A stretch of DNA of 64,000 bases from Pseudomonas caspiana (GTDB lineage Bacteria; Pseudomonadota; Gammaproteobacteria; Pseudomonadales; Pseudomonadaceae). The first letter of the stretch is position 1, and each line of letters starts with the position of its first letter. The stretch covers positions 69,474 to 133,473 of the forward strand of contig NZ_LOHF01000015.1 of assembly GCF_002158995.1 (NCBI RefSeq), given 5' to 3'. Under the pieces are notes generated by a model, which had not been told where the DNA came from, did no database searches, and saw nothing but the letters and a program-made list of their open reading frames with translations. Positions 44,663 through 53,317 of this stretch are shown here, piece by piece. The translations under genes and the position numbers were made by a program.

Positions 44663-46717
44663 ATGAGCAGCGATTTTAAGGACGAAGGGCCGGATAACAG
44701 CGGAGCGATTGAGTTTCCGGCAAAAGATGCGGCCGAGCGGTTGCAGCTCGCACTGGATGCCGATGCGATCATCGGCACTTGGGTGTGGCATGTGCAGGAC
44801 AACCACGTCATTGGCGATGATCGATATGCCGCTACGTTTGGTTTGACTCCACAGGAGGCCGTAGAAGGCTTGCCGCTGGAGAAGGTCACGGCCTCCATCC
44901 ACCCTGACGACAGGGCGCGCGTGGAAAGCGAAATCGGTCTGACCTTGCTGCGTGGCGGCGTTTTCAAATGCGAATACCGTGTGCTGCATCGCGACGGCAC
45001 TTATCGCTGGCTGGAGGCCAAAGGCCGGGTCGAGTTTGATCAGGAGGGCAAACCGACGCGCTTTCTCGGCGTGCTTCTGGATATCGAACTGCGTCGCGAA
45101 GCTGAAGCTGAACGCGACCGGATTACCGCGCTGTTACGCACGTTTACGGCCGCGGTTCCTGGCGTTGTGTATGCCAAGGACCGCCAGGGGCGCATGCTGG
45201 TTGCAAACCGTGGCACCACAGAGCTGATCGGCAAACCTCCCGAGTTTTATATCGGTAAAACCGACCTCGATTATCTTGAGGACAAGGATCAGGCTCGGGT
45301 CATCATGGCCACCGATCAGCGGATCATGAATGGTGGCGTGTCTGAGCAAGTAGAAGAACAGGTCAGACTCGCTGACGGCTCAGCAGCGACCTGGTTGTCG
45401 GTCAAGGCGCCACTGTTTAGTGACACGGGTGAGGTCATCGGGCTGATCGGCTCGTCCATTGATGTAACGGCCAGGAAAAAGGCCGAAGCAGCGGTACAGG
45501 ACCTTAACCTGACCCTGGAGCAACGTATCCGCGAAGCTATCATCGAGCGCGAGGTGGCTGAAGAAGCGCTACGTCAGTCGCAGAAAATGGAGGCGGTCGG
45601 GCAGCTCACGGGGGGAATCGCACACGACTTCAACAACCTGTTGGCGGGTATTTCCGGCAGCCTGGAATTGATGCAGATGCGCCTGGGTCAGGGGCGCGTT
45701 GCCGATGTGGATCGCTATCTGGTTGTGGCTCAGGGGGCGGTACAGCGGGCGGCGGCGCTGACTCACCGGCTGCTGGCGTTCTCGCGCCGTCAGACCCTCG
45801 CGCCCATCCCAACCAACGTCAATACGTTGATCATGGGCATGGAAGAGCTGATCCGTCGTACCGTCGGGCCTTCCGTCGACATACAGGTGCGTGCTGACGC
45901 AGATCTCTGGACTGCGTTGATTGACCCGGCCCAGCTGGAAAATTCGCTGCTCAACCTCTGTATCAATGCTCGGGATGCCATGCCTCATGGCGGTCGGATT
46001 TTGATTGAGACACGTAATGAATGCCTGGATGAAAGCCATGACCTTGATCCCGAAGTGCAGGCGGGCGAGTACCTGAGCATTCGTGTCACTGATAGCGGCT
46101 GTGGCATGACCGCCGAAGTGGCGGCCAAAGCCTTCGAACCATTTTTTACGACCAAGCCGGTGGGCGAGGGTACCGGGCTTGGGCTGTCGATGATCTATGG
46201 CTTCGCCCGGCAGTCCGGCGGCCAGATAAGGATTCGCTCAGAGGTTGATCAGGGCACGACGGTTTGCCTGCAATTGCCACGTCATGCGCGGGAAATAGAT
46301 CCTCCGGAGTTTCCACTACCCGTCAGCAATGCAGTTTTGACGGGGCAGGGTGAGACGGTTCTGGTGGTCGATGACGAGTCATCGGTCCGCATGCTGGTGA
46401 CTGAGGTGCTGAGCAGTCTTGGCTATGTGGCCATCGAAGCCGCTGACAGTCAGGCCGGGTTGCGCATTCTGCAATCGGACGTGCGAATCGATCTGTTGGT
46501 GACGGATGTCGGATTACCTGGTGGCATCAATGGCCGGCAAATGGCCGATGCCGGGCGGCAATGCCGACCGGGCCTGCCGGTATTGTTCATCACGGGCTAC
46601 GCGGAAACCACGGTGCTCGACAAATGCCACCTTGAGCCGCTGACCGAAGTGCTCACCAAACCCTTCGCGCTCGAGGCACTGGCGTCCAGGATCAAGGAAT
46701 TGATCAGGGCTTTGTGA
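44663..46717 (+). CDS. PAS hybrid histidine kinase with receiver domain
   Basis: 684 residues, no membrane segment. Two PAS domains (~25-145 and ~150-280), a HisKA domain with H321 in LTGGIAHDFNNLLAGISG, HATPase_c (LLNLCINARDAMPHGG, GTGLGLSMIYGFARQSGG) and a C-terminal receiver with D615 in LLVTDVGLPG. The first PAS has FQCEYR-like FKCEYRVLHRDGTYRWLEAK, a PAS_3 type. The histidine box is of the CckA-like/FixL hybrid group. It lies 93 bases after the chemoreceptor. A TTG two codons upstream is an alternative start. The output partner is not evident. Confidence 0.9.
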   Translation: MSSDFKDEGPDNSGAIEFPAKDAAERLQLALDADAIIGTWVWHVQDNHVIGDDRYAATFGLTPQEAVEGLPLEKVTASIHPDDRARVESEIGLTLLRGGVFKCEYRVLHRDGTYRWLEAKGRVEFDQEGKPTRFLGVLLDIELRREAEAERDRITALLRTFTAAVPGVVYAKDRQGRMLVANRGTTELIGKPPEFYIGKTDLDYLEDKDQARVIMATDQRIMNGGVSEQVEEQVRLADGSAATWLSVKAPLFSDTGEVIGLIGSSIDVTARKKAEAAVQDLNLTLEQRIREAIIEREVAEEALRQSQKMEAVGQLTGGIAHDFNNLLAGISGSLELMQMRLGQGRVADVDRYLVVAQGAVQRAAALTHRLLAFSRRQTLAPIPTNVNTLIMGMEELIRRTVGPSVDIQVRADADLWTALIDPAQLENSLLNLCINARDAMPHGGRILIETRNECLDESHDLDPEVQAGEYLSIRVTDSGCGMTAEVAAKAFEPFFTTKPVGEGTGLGLSMIYGFARQSGGQIRIRSEVDQGTTVCLQLPRHAREIDPPEFPLPVSNAVLTGQGETVLVVDDESSVRMLVTEVLSSLGYVAIEAADSQAGLRILQSDVRIDLLVTDVGLPGGINGRQMADAGRQCRPGLPVLFITGYAETTVLDKCHLEPLTEVLTKPFALEALASRIKELIRAL

Positions 46718-46743
46718 TGATCCTTTGAACGGGCTGTGTTTGA

Positions 46744-47181
46744 GTGTTTGAAATTTCCAGCTACCTCGGGTTATTCCTCGCTGCATTCGGTGCGGCGACG
46801 CTATTGCCGATGCAATCCGAAGCAGTGCTGGTGGGCATGCTGCTTTCCGGGCATTACACAGCGACAGCGCTGCTGCTGGTCGCGACCTTTGGCAACGTGC
46901 TTGGGTCATTGCTGAACTGGTTATTGGGCCGCTCGGTGGAGCGGTTTCGCCATAAGCGCTGGTTCCCGGTCAGCGAAACCAGCCTGGAAAAAGCCCAACG
47001 CTTCTATATGCGATACGGACGCTGGTCGTTGCTGTTGAGCTGGGTGCCGATCATTGGCGATCCACTGACGATGGTGGCAGGAGTAATGCGCGAACCGCTG
47101 TGGAGTTTTCTGTTGATCGTCACATTTGCCAAAGGTATGCGGTATTTGCTGATCACAGCAGCAACGCTGGGCTGGGCATGA
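46744..47181 (+). CDS. YqaA family membrane protein
   Basis: 145 residues from a GTG start (MFEISSYLGLFLAAFGAATL). It has three to four membrane segments and the SNARE-associated/VTT-like pattern of YqaA: LPMQSEAVLVGMLLSG, GNVLGSLLNWLLGR, FYMRYGRWSLLLSWVPIIGD and the glycine-rich segment before the last helix. The function is unknown; distant DedA relatives are flippase or transporter-like. Confidence 0.82.
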   Translation: MFEISSYLGLFLAAFGAATLLPMQSEAVLVGMLLSGHYTATALLLVATFGNVLGSLLNWLLGRSVERFRHKRWFPVSETSLEKAQRFYMRYGRWSLLLSWVPIIGDPLTMVAGVMREPLWSFLLIVTFAKGMRYLLITAATLGWA

Positions 47182-47271
47182 ATTAACGGTGGGCTATGAT
47201 TGGTGATATCAATGAGCCATACTTTGCGCCTATTCATCCCATTCCCGCTGTTTTAGCTCCGAGAACTGTCT

Positions 47272-47403
47272 ATGAAGCTGCTTGCCGTCGTGATCGTCGC
47301 GTTCCTGTCCATGGCCTCAGTCACCGCGCTGGCTCACAGCGGTGGTACCGATTCCAAGGGTTGCCATCGCAACCACAAGACTGGCGATTATCACTGTCAC
47401 TGA
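47272..47403 (+). CDS. 43-residue secreted YHYH-type peptide
   Basis: A very small gene: MKLLAVVIVAFLSMASVTAL then AHSGGTDSKGCHRNHKTGDY and HCH. The first ~21 residues are a signal peptide (cut after ALA). The mature ~22 residues are the YHYH signature: H-S-G-G-T-D-S-K-G-C-H ... G-D-Y-H-C-H, with two cysteines and five histidines, and end exactly at the motif. The pattern suggests a disulfide or metal site; no function is established to my knowledge. Confidence 0.75.
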   Translation: MKLLAVVIVAFLSMASVTALAHSGGTDSKGCHRNHKTGDYHCH

Positions 47404-47413
47404 GTGACGATTC

Positions 47414-47499
47414 CTGAAGGAGCGCACGAGCACCGCGAGGCGGCGATAGCGGTGTATCAGGCAGACCGTAATCGCTCGCGGTGCTCGTAAGCTCCTACA
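47414..47499. repeat. REP-type inverted repeat, family B
   Basis: CTGAAGGAGCGCACGAGCAC with CGCGAG is mirrored by CTCGCGGTGCTCGTAAGCTC and CTACA. It begins 11 bases after the YHYH peptide stop, between convergent genes. Confidence 0.88.
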
Positions 47500-47536
47500 A
47501 GGCAGATTGATGAAAGCAGCCTGGCCACAGACCCCG

Positions 47537-48388
47537 TCACTGCGCGCCAAACACGCCCGTCCAGTAGATGCCCGCATCACTCTTGGGGTCCACTGCATAC
47601 GCTGCGCCCAGTTCTTTGAAAGCCGGATTCATCAGATTGGCGCAGTGACCGGGGCTTGCCAGCCAGCCCTCGACAACCTTGGCGACGCTGCCTTGTCCGG
47701 CTGCGATGTTTTCGCCGATTTGCTGGCCTGAATAACCGGCCAGCTCCGCTCGATCACCTGGCATACGGCCGTCGCGATCCATGTGGTCGAAGAAATTATT
47801 GTTGGCCATGCCCCGGCTGTGGTTTTCAGCTGCCGACGCCAGTGCCGGGTTCCAGGTCAATGGCGTGGTCGCGGCCACGGCCTGAGCCCCGCATTGTCGA
47901 GCCTTGGCTCGCGCGGCGTTGATCAGCGCAAGCAGCTTTTGACCCTCGGCCTGCCAGTCTCCCAGACGCGCAGTCAGCAGTGGCCGAGCCAGTACGATGC
48001 GCCAGTCACGGCCTTCGCGGCTGACACCGATGTCGACAAACTGTGGGTCTAGCACCACCCGACAGAAGCTTTCCTGAATAGTATTCATGGCTGACTGCGC
48101 ATCCCGAGGACCAGACAGGCTGATCGCCTGCACATTGACCATCGGGTAAGTGGCGCGCGCCATGGCCTGCTGCAGATCCACCGGGCTGGTCGCAGAAAGC
48201 ACCAGACGAGTGTCCACAGTGAGAGGTGGCAACTCTTGTGAAACCTGATCGCCGCAACGCTGTGACTGGTTGCGGAAATTGTTGATGGAATCGACCAGTT
48301 GAGACTCTTCCGACGCCACAGCGGTGGCGGTAAATACCAAACCCAGTGACAAGGTGGCAAAACGCAAAAAAGATAAAGTAACGCGCAT
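47537..48388 (-). CDS. CAP/SCP domain protein
   Basis: 283 residues with a signal peptide (cut after VAS near 26). The C-terminal ~130 residues form a CAP domain: LINAARAKARQCG, then LASAAENHSRGMANNNFFDH, IGENIAAG and the motif SPGHCANLMNPAFKELGAAY. The N-terminal ~130 residues have no family I recognise. Bacterial CAP proteins are periplasmic or secreted with largely unknown roles. GGAGA lies before the start. Confidence 0.88.
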   Translation of the reverse strand: MRVTLSFLRFATLSLGLVFTATAVASEESQLVDSINNFRNQSQRCGDQVSQELPPLTVDTRLVLSATSPVDLQQAMARATYPMVNVQAISLSGPRDAQSAMNTIQESFCRVVLDPQFVDIGVSREGRDWRIVLARPLLTARLGDWQAEGQKLLALINAARAKARQCGAQAVAATTPLTWNPALASAAENHSRGMANNNFFDHMDRDGRMPGDRAELAGYSGQQIGENIAAGQGSVAKVVEGWLASPGHCANLMNPAFKELGAAYAVDPKSDAGIYWTGVFGAQ

Positions 48389-48513
48389 TAATGTCTCCTT
48401 GAACTGACCGCGCCCATGATGCGCGATTTTGCGCTGTGCTGCGAAATGCCATTTAGTGAAGCAATATTGAGGGTAACGAGCGCTGTCAGTTCAGTTCCGC
48501 AGGCCTCCCGTGG

Positions 48514-48921
48514 TCAGAAATTGGCTTGCAGAGCGCCCAGACCACCTTCGTAGACCTCTTGAAACAGTGCTTCGGCTTCTGCGTCGGAGATTCCGTCGGG
48601 GGTGAAACTGCCGGACCAGGTAACGATTGTCTCCTGATCGCCCGCGGCAGCCACCACTAAGGTCGCGAGATAGTTCGTCACCGGGAACGGACCCTCCACG
48701 ATCGAGTAGCTGTAAGTGCGGTTGGCTTCGTCGAAGGTTTGCAGCTTTTCGACGATCACTGCGCCGTCAGCGGTGGTCAGCGTACGAACACGTCCGCCTT
48801 CAGACGATTCGCTGCTGACAATGAACGGCAGCCAGTCCGGCAGGGACAGAAAACCACCCACCAATTGCCAGACCTGGTCGGCGGATGCGGGTACACGAAT
48901 GTTTGCAGAGGCTGTTGCCAT
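48514..48921 (-). CDS. SRPBCC family protein
   Basis: 135 residues, START-like lipid or polyketide-cyclase fold: the N-terminal ANIRVPASADQVWQLVGGFL, a middle TYSYSIVEGPFPVTNYLATL, and TIVTWSGSFTP match the SRPBCC pattern. It likely binds a small hydrophobic molecule in the cytoplasm. AGGAG lies upstream of the ATG. Context does not suggest a ligand. Confidence 0.88.
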   Translation of the reverse strand: MATASANIRVPASADQVWQLVGGFLSLPDWLPFIVSSESSEGGRVRTLTTADGAVIVEKLQTFDEANRTYSYSIVEGPFPVTNYLATLVVAAAGDQETIVTWSGSFTPDGISDAEAEALFQEVYEGGLGALQANF

Positions 48922-48999
48922 GGTCTGTGCTCCTGAGTAAATGAGGGGGATAGTAAACGCAATTGCGTTGCGACTGACACCGTTGCGGTGATCTGTAAT

Positions 49000-49096
49000 C
49001 CCGCAGTACCAGCTTTAGCCAGGAGGAGGCTGGTACATACGCCGCATTTTTATCGTCAGACATATCGCTCTCCCGGCTAAAGCCAGCCCTACCGGG
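49000..49096. repeat. REP-type inverted repeat, family C
   Basis: CCCGCAGTACCAGCTTTAGC with CAGGAG is mirrored, imperfectly, by CTCCCGGCTAAAGCCAGCCC and TACCGGG. It is the long form of family C, as at 29302. Confidence 0.82.
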
Positions 49097-49169
49097 GGAT
49101 TTAGGAGTGCCTGCTTTTCATGGCGTTACCGGGTAGCATTCAGTGACTTCTTCGAGAAAAATTGAACAT

Positions 49170-50060
49170 ATGTCGTTTTCCCTCATCACCAACGGCTGCC
49201 CAGCTGTAACCGAACCGCCTGATGCACTTGAAACATTAGTCCCGTGGTGGAGCTTCACCAAGACGGTCCTCGCCGCAACAGCGCTGACGCTGGTTCGCGA
49301 TGGCCTCGTCGGGCTGGATGATCAGGTGGCTGAAGGACCGTTTACCCTGCGCCAATTACTGCGTCATCAGGCTGGGCTCGCAGACTACAGCGAGTTGCCC
49401 GAGTACCACACCGCAGTGGCCAGCGGCGAGCGTGCCTGGCCTGCGGATGAAATGCTGCAGCGCCTGGACGCCAGTCGATTGCGTTACACGCCCGGCGAAG
49501 GCTGGCGTTATTCGAATGTCGGTTATCTGTTCGTGGCCCGCTTGATCGAGCGGCTGACGGGGCTTTCGCTCGAAGAGGCACTCGCTCAGCGCGTGTTGTC
49601 TGCGTTGGGAGTTACGCGGGCGCGTTCGGCGAACGCTGGTGAAGACATGCAGGCTGCGTGTCAGGGCATTGCCGCTGGCTACGACCCCGGCTGGGTTTAT
49701 CACCGTTTGTTGATTGGGCCATTGGCAGAAGCGGCGCTGCTTCTGGATCGTTTGCTGGCGGGCGACCTGTTGCCTCGATGGTTATTAGACGAAATGCAGG
49801 CTGCGCTTGTCCTTGGTGGCCCGCTACCCGGGCGCCCATGGCTGACTCCGGGTTACGGCCTGGGCCTGATGCAAGGCGGCGTAGCGGGAGGCCTGACATT
49901 GAGCGGCCACAGCGGCGTAGGGCCGGTGAGTGTTATCGCGGTTTATCGCTGCACTCACGGCGGGACTGCCGTGACCTGCGCTGTTTTTCACGAAGGCCCG
50001 GATGAAGCCTTGGTCGAAGCCGAGTTAGTGCAGCGCATCACGTCAGCGCTAGCATCCTGA
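49170..50060 (+). CDS. serine hydrolase, class C beta-lactamase/esterase fold
   Basis: 296 residues. Catalytic motifs of the beta-lactamase-related serine hydrolases are present: S28-FTK31 (WWSFTKT), Y114-SN (WRYSNVGY) and a late HSG in LSGHSGVGP. The N-terminus is short and has no signal peptide, so it is likely cytoplasmic. Family members are peptidases, esterases or amidases; true resistance activity is unlikely. The ATG at 49170 is used; a GTG nine codons earlier is an alternative. Confidence 0.85.
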   Translation: MSFSLITNGCPAVTEPPDALETLVPWWSFTKTVLAATALTLVRDGLVGLDDQVAEGPFTLRQLLRHQAGLADYSELPEYHTAVASGERAWPADEMLQRLDASRLRYTPGEGWRYSNVGYLFVARLIERLTGLSLEEALAQRVLSALGVTRARSANAGEDMQAACQGIAAGYDPGWVYHRLLIGPLAEAALLLDRLLAGDLLPRWLLDEMQAALVLGGPLPGRPWLTPGYGLGLMQGGVAGGLTLSGHSGVGPVSVIAVYRCTHGGTAVTCAVFHEGPDEALVEAELVQRITSALAS

Positions 50061-50082
50061 CGCCTAACCGTTCACTTACACT

Positions 50083-50175
50083 CCGTAAGAGCGGCTTCAG
50101 CCGCGAAGGCGCCGGGACATTCGCTAAATCTGTCTCGTCAGCAATACCGCACTCCCGGTTAAAGCCGGTCGTGCG
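50083..50175. repeat. REP-type inverted repeat, family C, diverged
   Basis: CCGTAAGAGCGGCTTCAGCC ... with the mirror half CCCGGTTAAAGCCGGTCGTG. The arms are more decayed than at 29302. It lies between convergent hydrolase and Nudix genes. Confidence 0.7.
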
Positions 50176-50194
50176 AATGCGCGGCGCTGCAGTT

Positions 50195-50941
50195 TTAAAG
50201 CTTCGCTTCTACCGCCATGAAGATTTCCTGCTTTTTGAAGCGGCCGCTGTTGTTCTGGAACTCAGCGATTGTCAGGCCATTGCTCTCAGCGATCTGGCTG
50301 ACGATTTCTCGATTGGTCAGGCCGTTCTTCTCGTCTGCCAGGTAGCTTTCAATGGGTATCCATTTGGCCTCGGCGATCTCGTCAGTATCGATGACGTCGA
50401 TGGCTTGAGTCAGCGGCTTGAGGCGGCAGATAAAGTGGATATTGGATTTGCCGAATTCATAAGGGTGCCGGGTGGTGAAGCCAAGAATGGCCTCGAAGCT
50501 GACCTCGATACCGGTCTCCTCCAGAACCTCGCGAACGATCGAGTCCTGAATCCGCTCGCCCGGATCCACGTGGCCGCCGGGCAGGTTAAAGCCCGTAAAG
50601 CCTTGATCCCTGACCACCAGAATTTCGTTGTTCTGATTGATCACGATTGCCCCGGCCCCGACGATATGCGTCGGAATAAACGGCACGTACGTCGATTCCT
50701 GCGGCTTTCTAACCAGCGTGAGGCTTTCGGGCAGGCAGCTGTGAAAGATAAAACCGTGTGCCACGAACTGCTCGATACTGCTGGTTCGGGAGATGGGCAG
50801 GGTGATCCAGGCCAGGCCCTTCTTTTCGGTTTCCATGAAAAGCAGAAAGCCCTTGATGGCGGCGTCAAGATCGGCTTTTTCAAAAGAAAAAGACGTCGGA
50901 TCGATGATCACGCCGTTGTAATCGTTCAGCTTGTACTTCAT
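50195..50941 (-). CDS. Nudix hydrolase with N-terminal pre-Nudix domain
   Basis: 248 residues. The Nudix box is complete in GGHVDPGERIQDSIVREV then LEETGI (G-x5-E-x7-REVxEExGI). The first ~95 residues (DPTSFSFEKADLDAAIKGFL, KKGLAWITLPISRTSSI, GFIFHSC) resemble the pre-Nudix domain (Nudix_hydro) of human NUDT6 and plant NUDX2/6/7-type enzymes, and the core continues with IVGAGAIVINQNNEILVV as in those proteins. The substrates are probably nucleoside diphosphate derivatives; which one cannot be told. GC content looks lower than its neighbours, which could indicate transfer. Confidence 0.87.
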   Translation of the reverse strand: MKYKLNDYNGVIIDPTSFSFEKADLDAAIKGFLLFMETEKKGLAWITLPISRTSSIEQFVAHGFIFHSCLPESLTLVRKPQESTYVPFIPTHIVGAGAIVINQNNEILVVRDQGFTGFNLPGGHVDPGERIQDSIVREVLEETGIEVSFEAILGFTTRHPYEFGKSNIHFICRLKPLTQAIDVIDTDEIAEAKWIPIESYLADEKNGLTNREIVSQIAESNGLTIAEFQNNSGRFKKQEIFMAVEAKL

Positions 50942-51005
50942 TGAAAATCCTGGATGGCGTAGGTCAGTGCGGTGAGTTTAATCCTGTCCATTGATTTGCT
51001 TCCAC

Positions 51006-51214
51006 TCAATGCCTGAGCGCAGCAAAGCTCCGCGGGCAGTCAATGCGCTGGTAAACGCCCCTTTTATAGGGCCGAACAGGGTCGACTTCGACAAAGGGTT
51101 TTTCGGTCTGATGTCGGCTGTGCTTGAGTTCGTAGATGCGTCAGGCCGGAAAAGATTTGCCCGCACCGGTCGGGCCGATCAGTAGCGTCGGTGCCTTGGA
51201 GTACGTTACCGTGA
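51006..51214 (-). pseudogene. rtcR: remnant of sigma-54 regulator RtcR
   Basis: Read on the minus strand, one frame gives APTLLIGPTGAGKSFPA, a TGA stop (51141-51143), then RIYELKHSRHQTEKPFVEV. A shift at about 51083 then gives STLFGPIKGAFTSALTARGA and LLRSG. These are consecutive parts of the RtcR AAA+ domain: Walker A, the RxIYELK linker and the GAFT loop that contacts sigma-54. About ten residues are missing at the shift and both gene ends are gone. No rtcA or rtcB lies nearby. The surrounding 409-base gap 50942-51350 holds no other gene. Confidence 0.8.
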
Positions 51215-51310
51215 CCGATGGCGATGGCCGGTGGAGGGAGCTTCACAACACCCTCAACGACGGAGCAGTTGCAGAGCAACATTGCCGTCATTGAGCGCCT
51301 GCCGGTTTCA

Positions 51311-51338
51311 GCAGCGCGGCTGGCCAAGGCCGCGCTGC
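51311..51338 (-). terminator. hairpin after chemoreceptor gene
   Basis: GCAGCGCGGC and GCCGCGCTGC form a perfect 10-bp GC-rich stem with an 8-base loop, 12 bases after the chemoreceptor stop (read on the minus strand). No T-run follows, so strength as an intrinsic terminator is uncertain. Confidence 0.55.
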
Positions 51339-51350
51339 CCGATTCACGGT

Positions 51351-52991
51351 TTATAAGCGGAAGCGGCTGACCAGATTATTGAACGACAGCGCCAGATTCG
51401 ACAGCTCTTGAGTGGAGGCGCTGGTCTGGTTTGCGCCTGCGGCGGTCTGGGTCGACAGGTCTTGGATATTGACCAGGTTACGGTCGACTTCACGTGCCAC
51501 GTTGGCTTGCTCTTCTGAGGCGCTGGCAATAACCATGTTGCGCTCGTTGATTTGCGAAATGCCTTCAGCGATTTGTTCCAGTGCTTCACCGGTAGCCTGA
51601 GCCAGGCTTTGGGTGTCCGTCACCAGAGACTGGCTTTTACCCATGGCACGAACGGCCTGGTCAGCGCTGGTTTGCACCGAGTTGATCATGCCTTCGATTT
51701 CCCCGGTCGACGCCTGGGTGCGGGCCGCCAAGGCGCGAACTTCGTCCGCTACCACCGCAAAACCGCGACCTTGTTCGCCTGCACGGGCGGCTTCAATCGC
51801 CGCGTTGAGGGCCAACAGGTTGGTCTGCTCGGCAATTCCGCGAATCACATCCAGCACCTTGCCTATATCACGGACTTGTACCGCCAGGTCTTCGACCATC
51901 GTGGTCGAGGCCGCGATTTCAGTCGTGGCATTGTTGATGGCGGACACTGCATTTCGGGCTTTGTCGCGACCGTTGGTGGCTTGCTGGCTGGTCGATCTGG
52001 ATGCTTCGGAGGTAGACACTGCGTTACGCGCAACTTCTTCAACCGCCGAGGTCATCTCGGTAACAGCGGTGGCCGCTTGCTGGATCTCGTCGTTCTGGCG
52101 CACCAGGCCACGGCTGCTGTTATCGGTGACGGTGGTCAACTCTTCGGCTGCCGAGGCCAATTGATCGGAGGCGCTGGCGATTTGCTGGATGGTGCCTTTC
52201 AGACTGGTTTGCATATCGCTCAACGCGCTCAGCAACTGGCCACCCTCATCACGCCCGGTGCTGGCGATGTTCTGAGTCAGGTCTCCATTGGCAATGCGCT
52301 GAGCACTGGTCACCGCTGTTGCGATGGGGCGACTGATCAGGCGACTGATGAATAGGCCAAGAGCAAAGGCGGCAATGAACGCCAGCGTAATGCCGGTGTA
52401 AAGCGCAGTCTTTGCCGAAGACTCCATCGCGTCGGCGTCCGCTGCACCCTCGCCGATCTGACGATTGTTGGATTCAACCATGAGAGTCAGTTCGTCCATG
52501 ACAATCCGGTAATTTTTTTGCAGATCACCGAGCAGCAAGGCGCGACCGCCCTCAAGATCACCGGCTTTCATGAGCGCTACGAATTTTTGCACCAACTCCT
52601 GATAAACCGGCCAGTCCTTATCCATTTTGTCGCCAGCGAGACGTTCGTCATCGGCCAGGGGGGTCTTGCGATAAGTCGAATAGGCCAGTTCGCTCGCCAG
52701 CTGATTAGCCTTCATGGACGCCAGAAGTTCATCTTTTTCGTTCTGCGGCGCATTGGCGCTGGTGGCGACGTACAGGCGGTACATGTCACGTGTTTGTTCC
52801 ACAGCTTTGGCTTTCGCCTCTGCAGTTTTAGCCACCGACACCAGGTTGTTGCTGAATACCAGTTTCAGACTATCGGAGAGCTGAGAAACACCCCGGCTGC
52901 CAAGCACACCAACACCCAGGGTGATAAATGCGCAAAGCCCGAAGGCGGTAATCAGTTTGGTCGACAGTTTCGCATCATGAAGCCAGCTCAT
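51351..52991 (-). CDS. methyl-accepting chemotaxis protein
   Basis: 546 residues. TM1 is at ~10-30 ([20 protein letters not shown]), a four-helix-bundle periplasmic sensor at ~35-185, TM2 at ~188-208 ([20 protein letters not shown]), then HAMP and the signalling region with tip [20 protein letters not shown]. The ATG at 52991 has AGGAC seven bases upstream; the ATG two codons earlier is too close to it. A sigma-28 promoter lies 82 bases upstream. The ligand is unknown. Confidence 0.92.
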   Translation of the reverse strand: MSWLHDAKLSTKLITAFGLCAFITLGVGVLGSRGVSQLSDSLKLVFSNNLVSVAKTAEAKAKAVEQTRDMYRLYVATSANAPQNEKDELLASMKANQLASELAYSTYRKTPLADDERLAGDKMDKDWPVYQELVQKFVALMKAGDLEGGRALLLGDLQKNYRIVMDELTLMVESNNRQIGEGAADADAMESSAKTALYTGITLAFIAAFALGLFISRLISRPIATAVTSAQRIANGDLTQNIASTGRDEGGQLLSALSDMQTSLKGTIQQIASASDQLASAAEELTTVTDNSSRGLVRQNDEIQQAATAVTEMTSAVEEVARNAVSTSEASRSTSQQATNGRDKARNAVSAINNATTEIAASTTMVEDLAVQVRDIGKVLDVIRGIAEQTNLLALNAAIEAARAGEQGRGFAVVADEVRALAARTQASTGEIEGMINSVQTSADQAVRAMGKSQSLVTDTQSLAQATGEALEQIAEGISQINERNMVIASASEEQANVAREVDRNLVNIQDLSTQTAAGANQTSASTQELSNLALSFNNLVSRFRL

Positions 52992-53072
52992 CGGCATGTC
53001 CTGCAGAGATTGTTCGAAGAACGTTGGGAGATGACCCGCTCTGCCTTTAATAAGAGAGTAGGTGCCGTAAGC

Positions 53073-53099
53073 CTATCGGCAAAACTGTTCTGTCCTTAA
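53073..53099 (-). promoter_or_regulatory. sigma-28 (FliA) promoter for chemoreceptor
   Basis: On the minus strand: TTAA - 15 bases - GCCGATAG, with seven of eight bases of the -10 consensus GCCGATAA. It lies 82 bases before the start of the 546-residue chemoreceptor. It shares the gap 52992-53317 with the siderophore receptor promoter. Confidence 0.75.
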
Positions 53100-53266
53100 G
53101 GGCGGATTCATATAGCGAAGGTTTTTTCGGCTGGACGGGCAAGAGGCATACTCAACCACAATTCGTACATTTTCCCGGCTTTCTCATAAGCCAGACCGCT
53201 GGCACCTGCGACGATCCGTCCGTTGTGGCAACAGGCAAAGGCCTACACATTTGGAAACGGTTCGTA

Positions 53267-53285
53267 GATAATAACAATTCCCATT
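53267..53285 (+). promoter_or_regulatory. candidate Fur box
   Basis: GATAATAACAATTCCCATT matches 12 of 19 positions of the consensus GATAATGATAATCATTATC, with the left half almost perfect. It lies 33 bases before the TonB-dependent receptor start. Iron repression by Fur is the natural inference. Confidence 0.6.
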
Positions 53286-53317
53286 AGTGCCCGGAATTGT
53301 CCTCTGTGTTCATCCCT

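Noticed and set aside
49170-50060. Serine hydrolase as an antibiotic-resistance beta-lactamase
   Set aside because: It lacks a signal peptide and resembles the wider esterase/peptidase group.
50195-50941. Nudix gene as a type III secreted effector
   Set aside because: No hrp box, chaperone gene or typical serine-rich N-terminus is visible.
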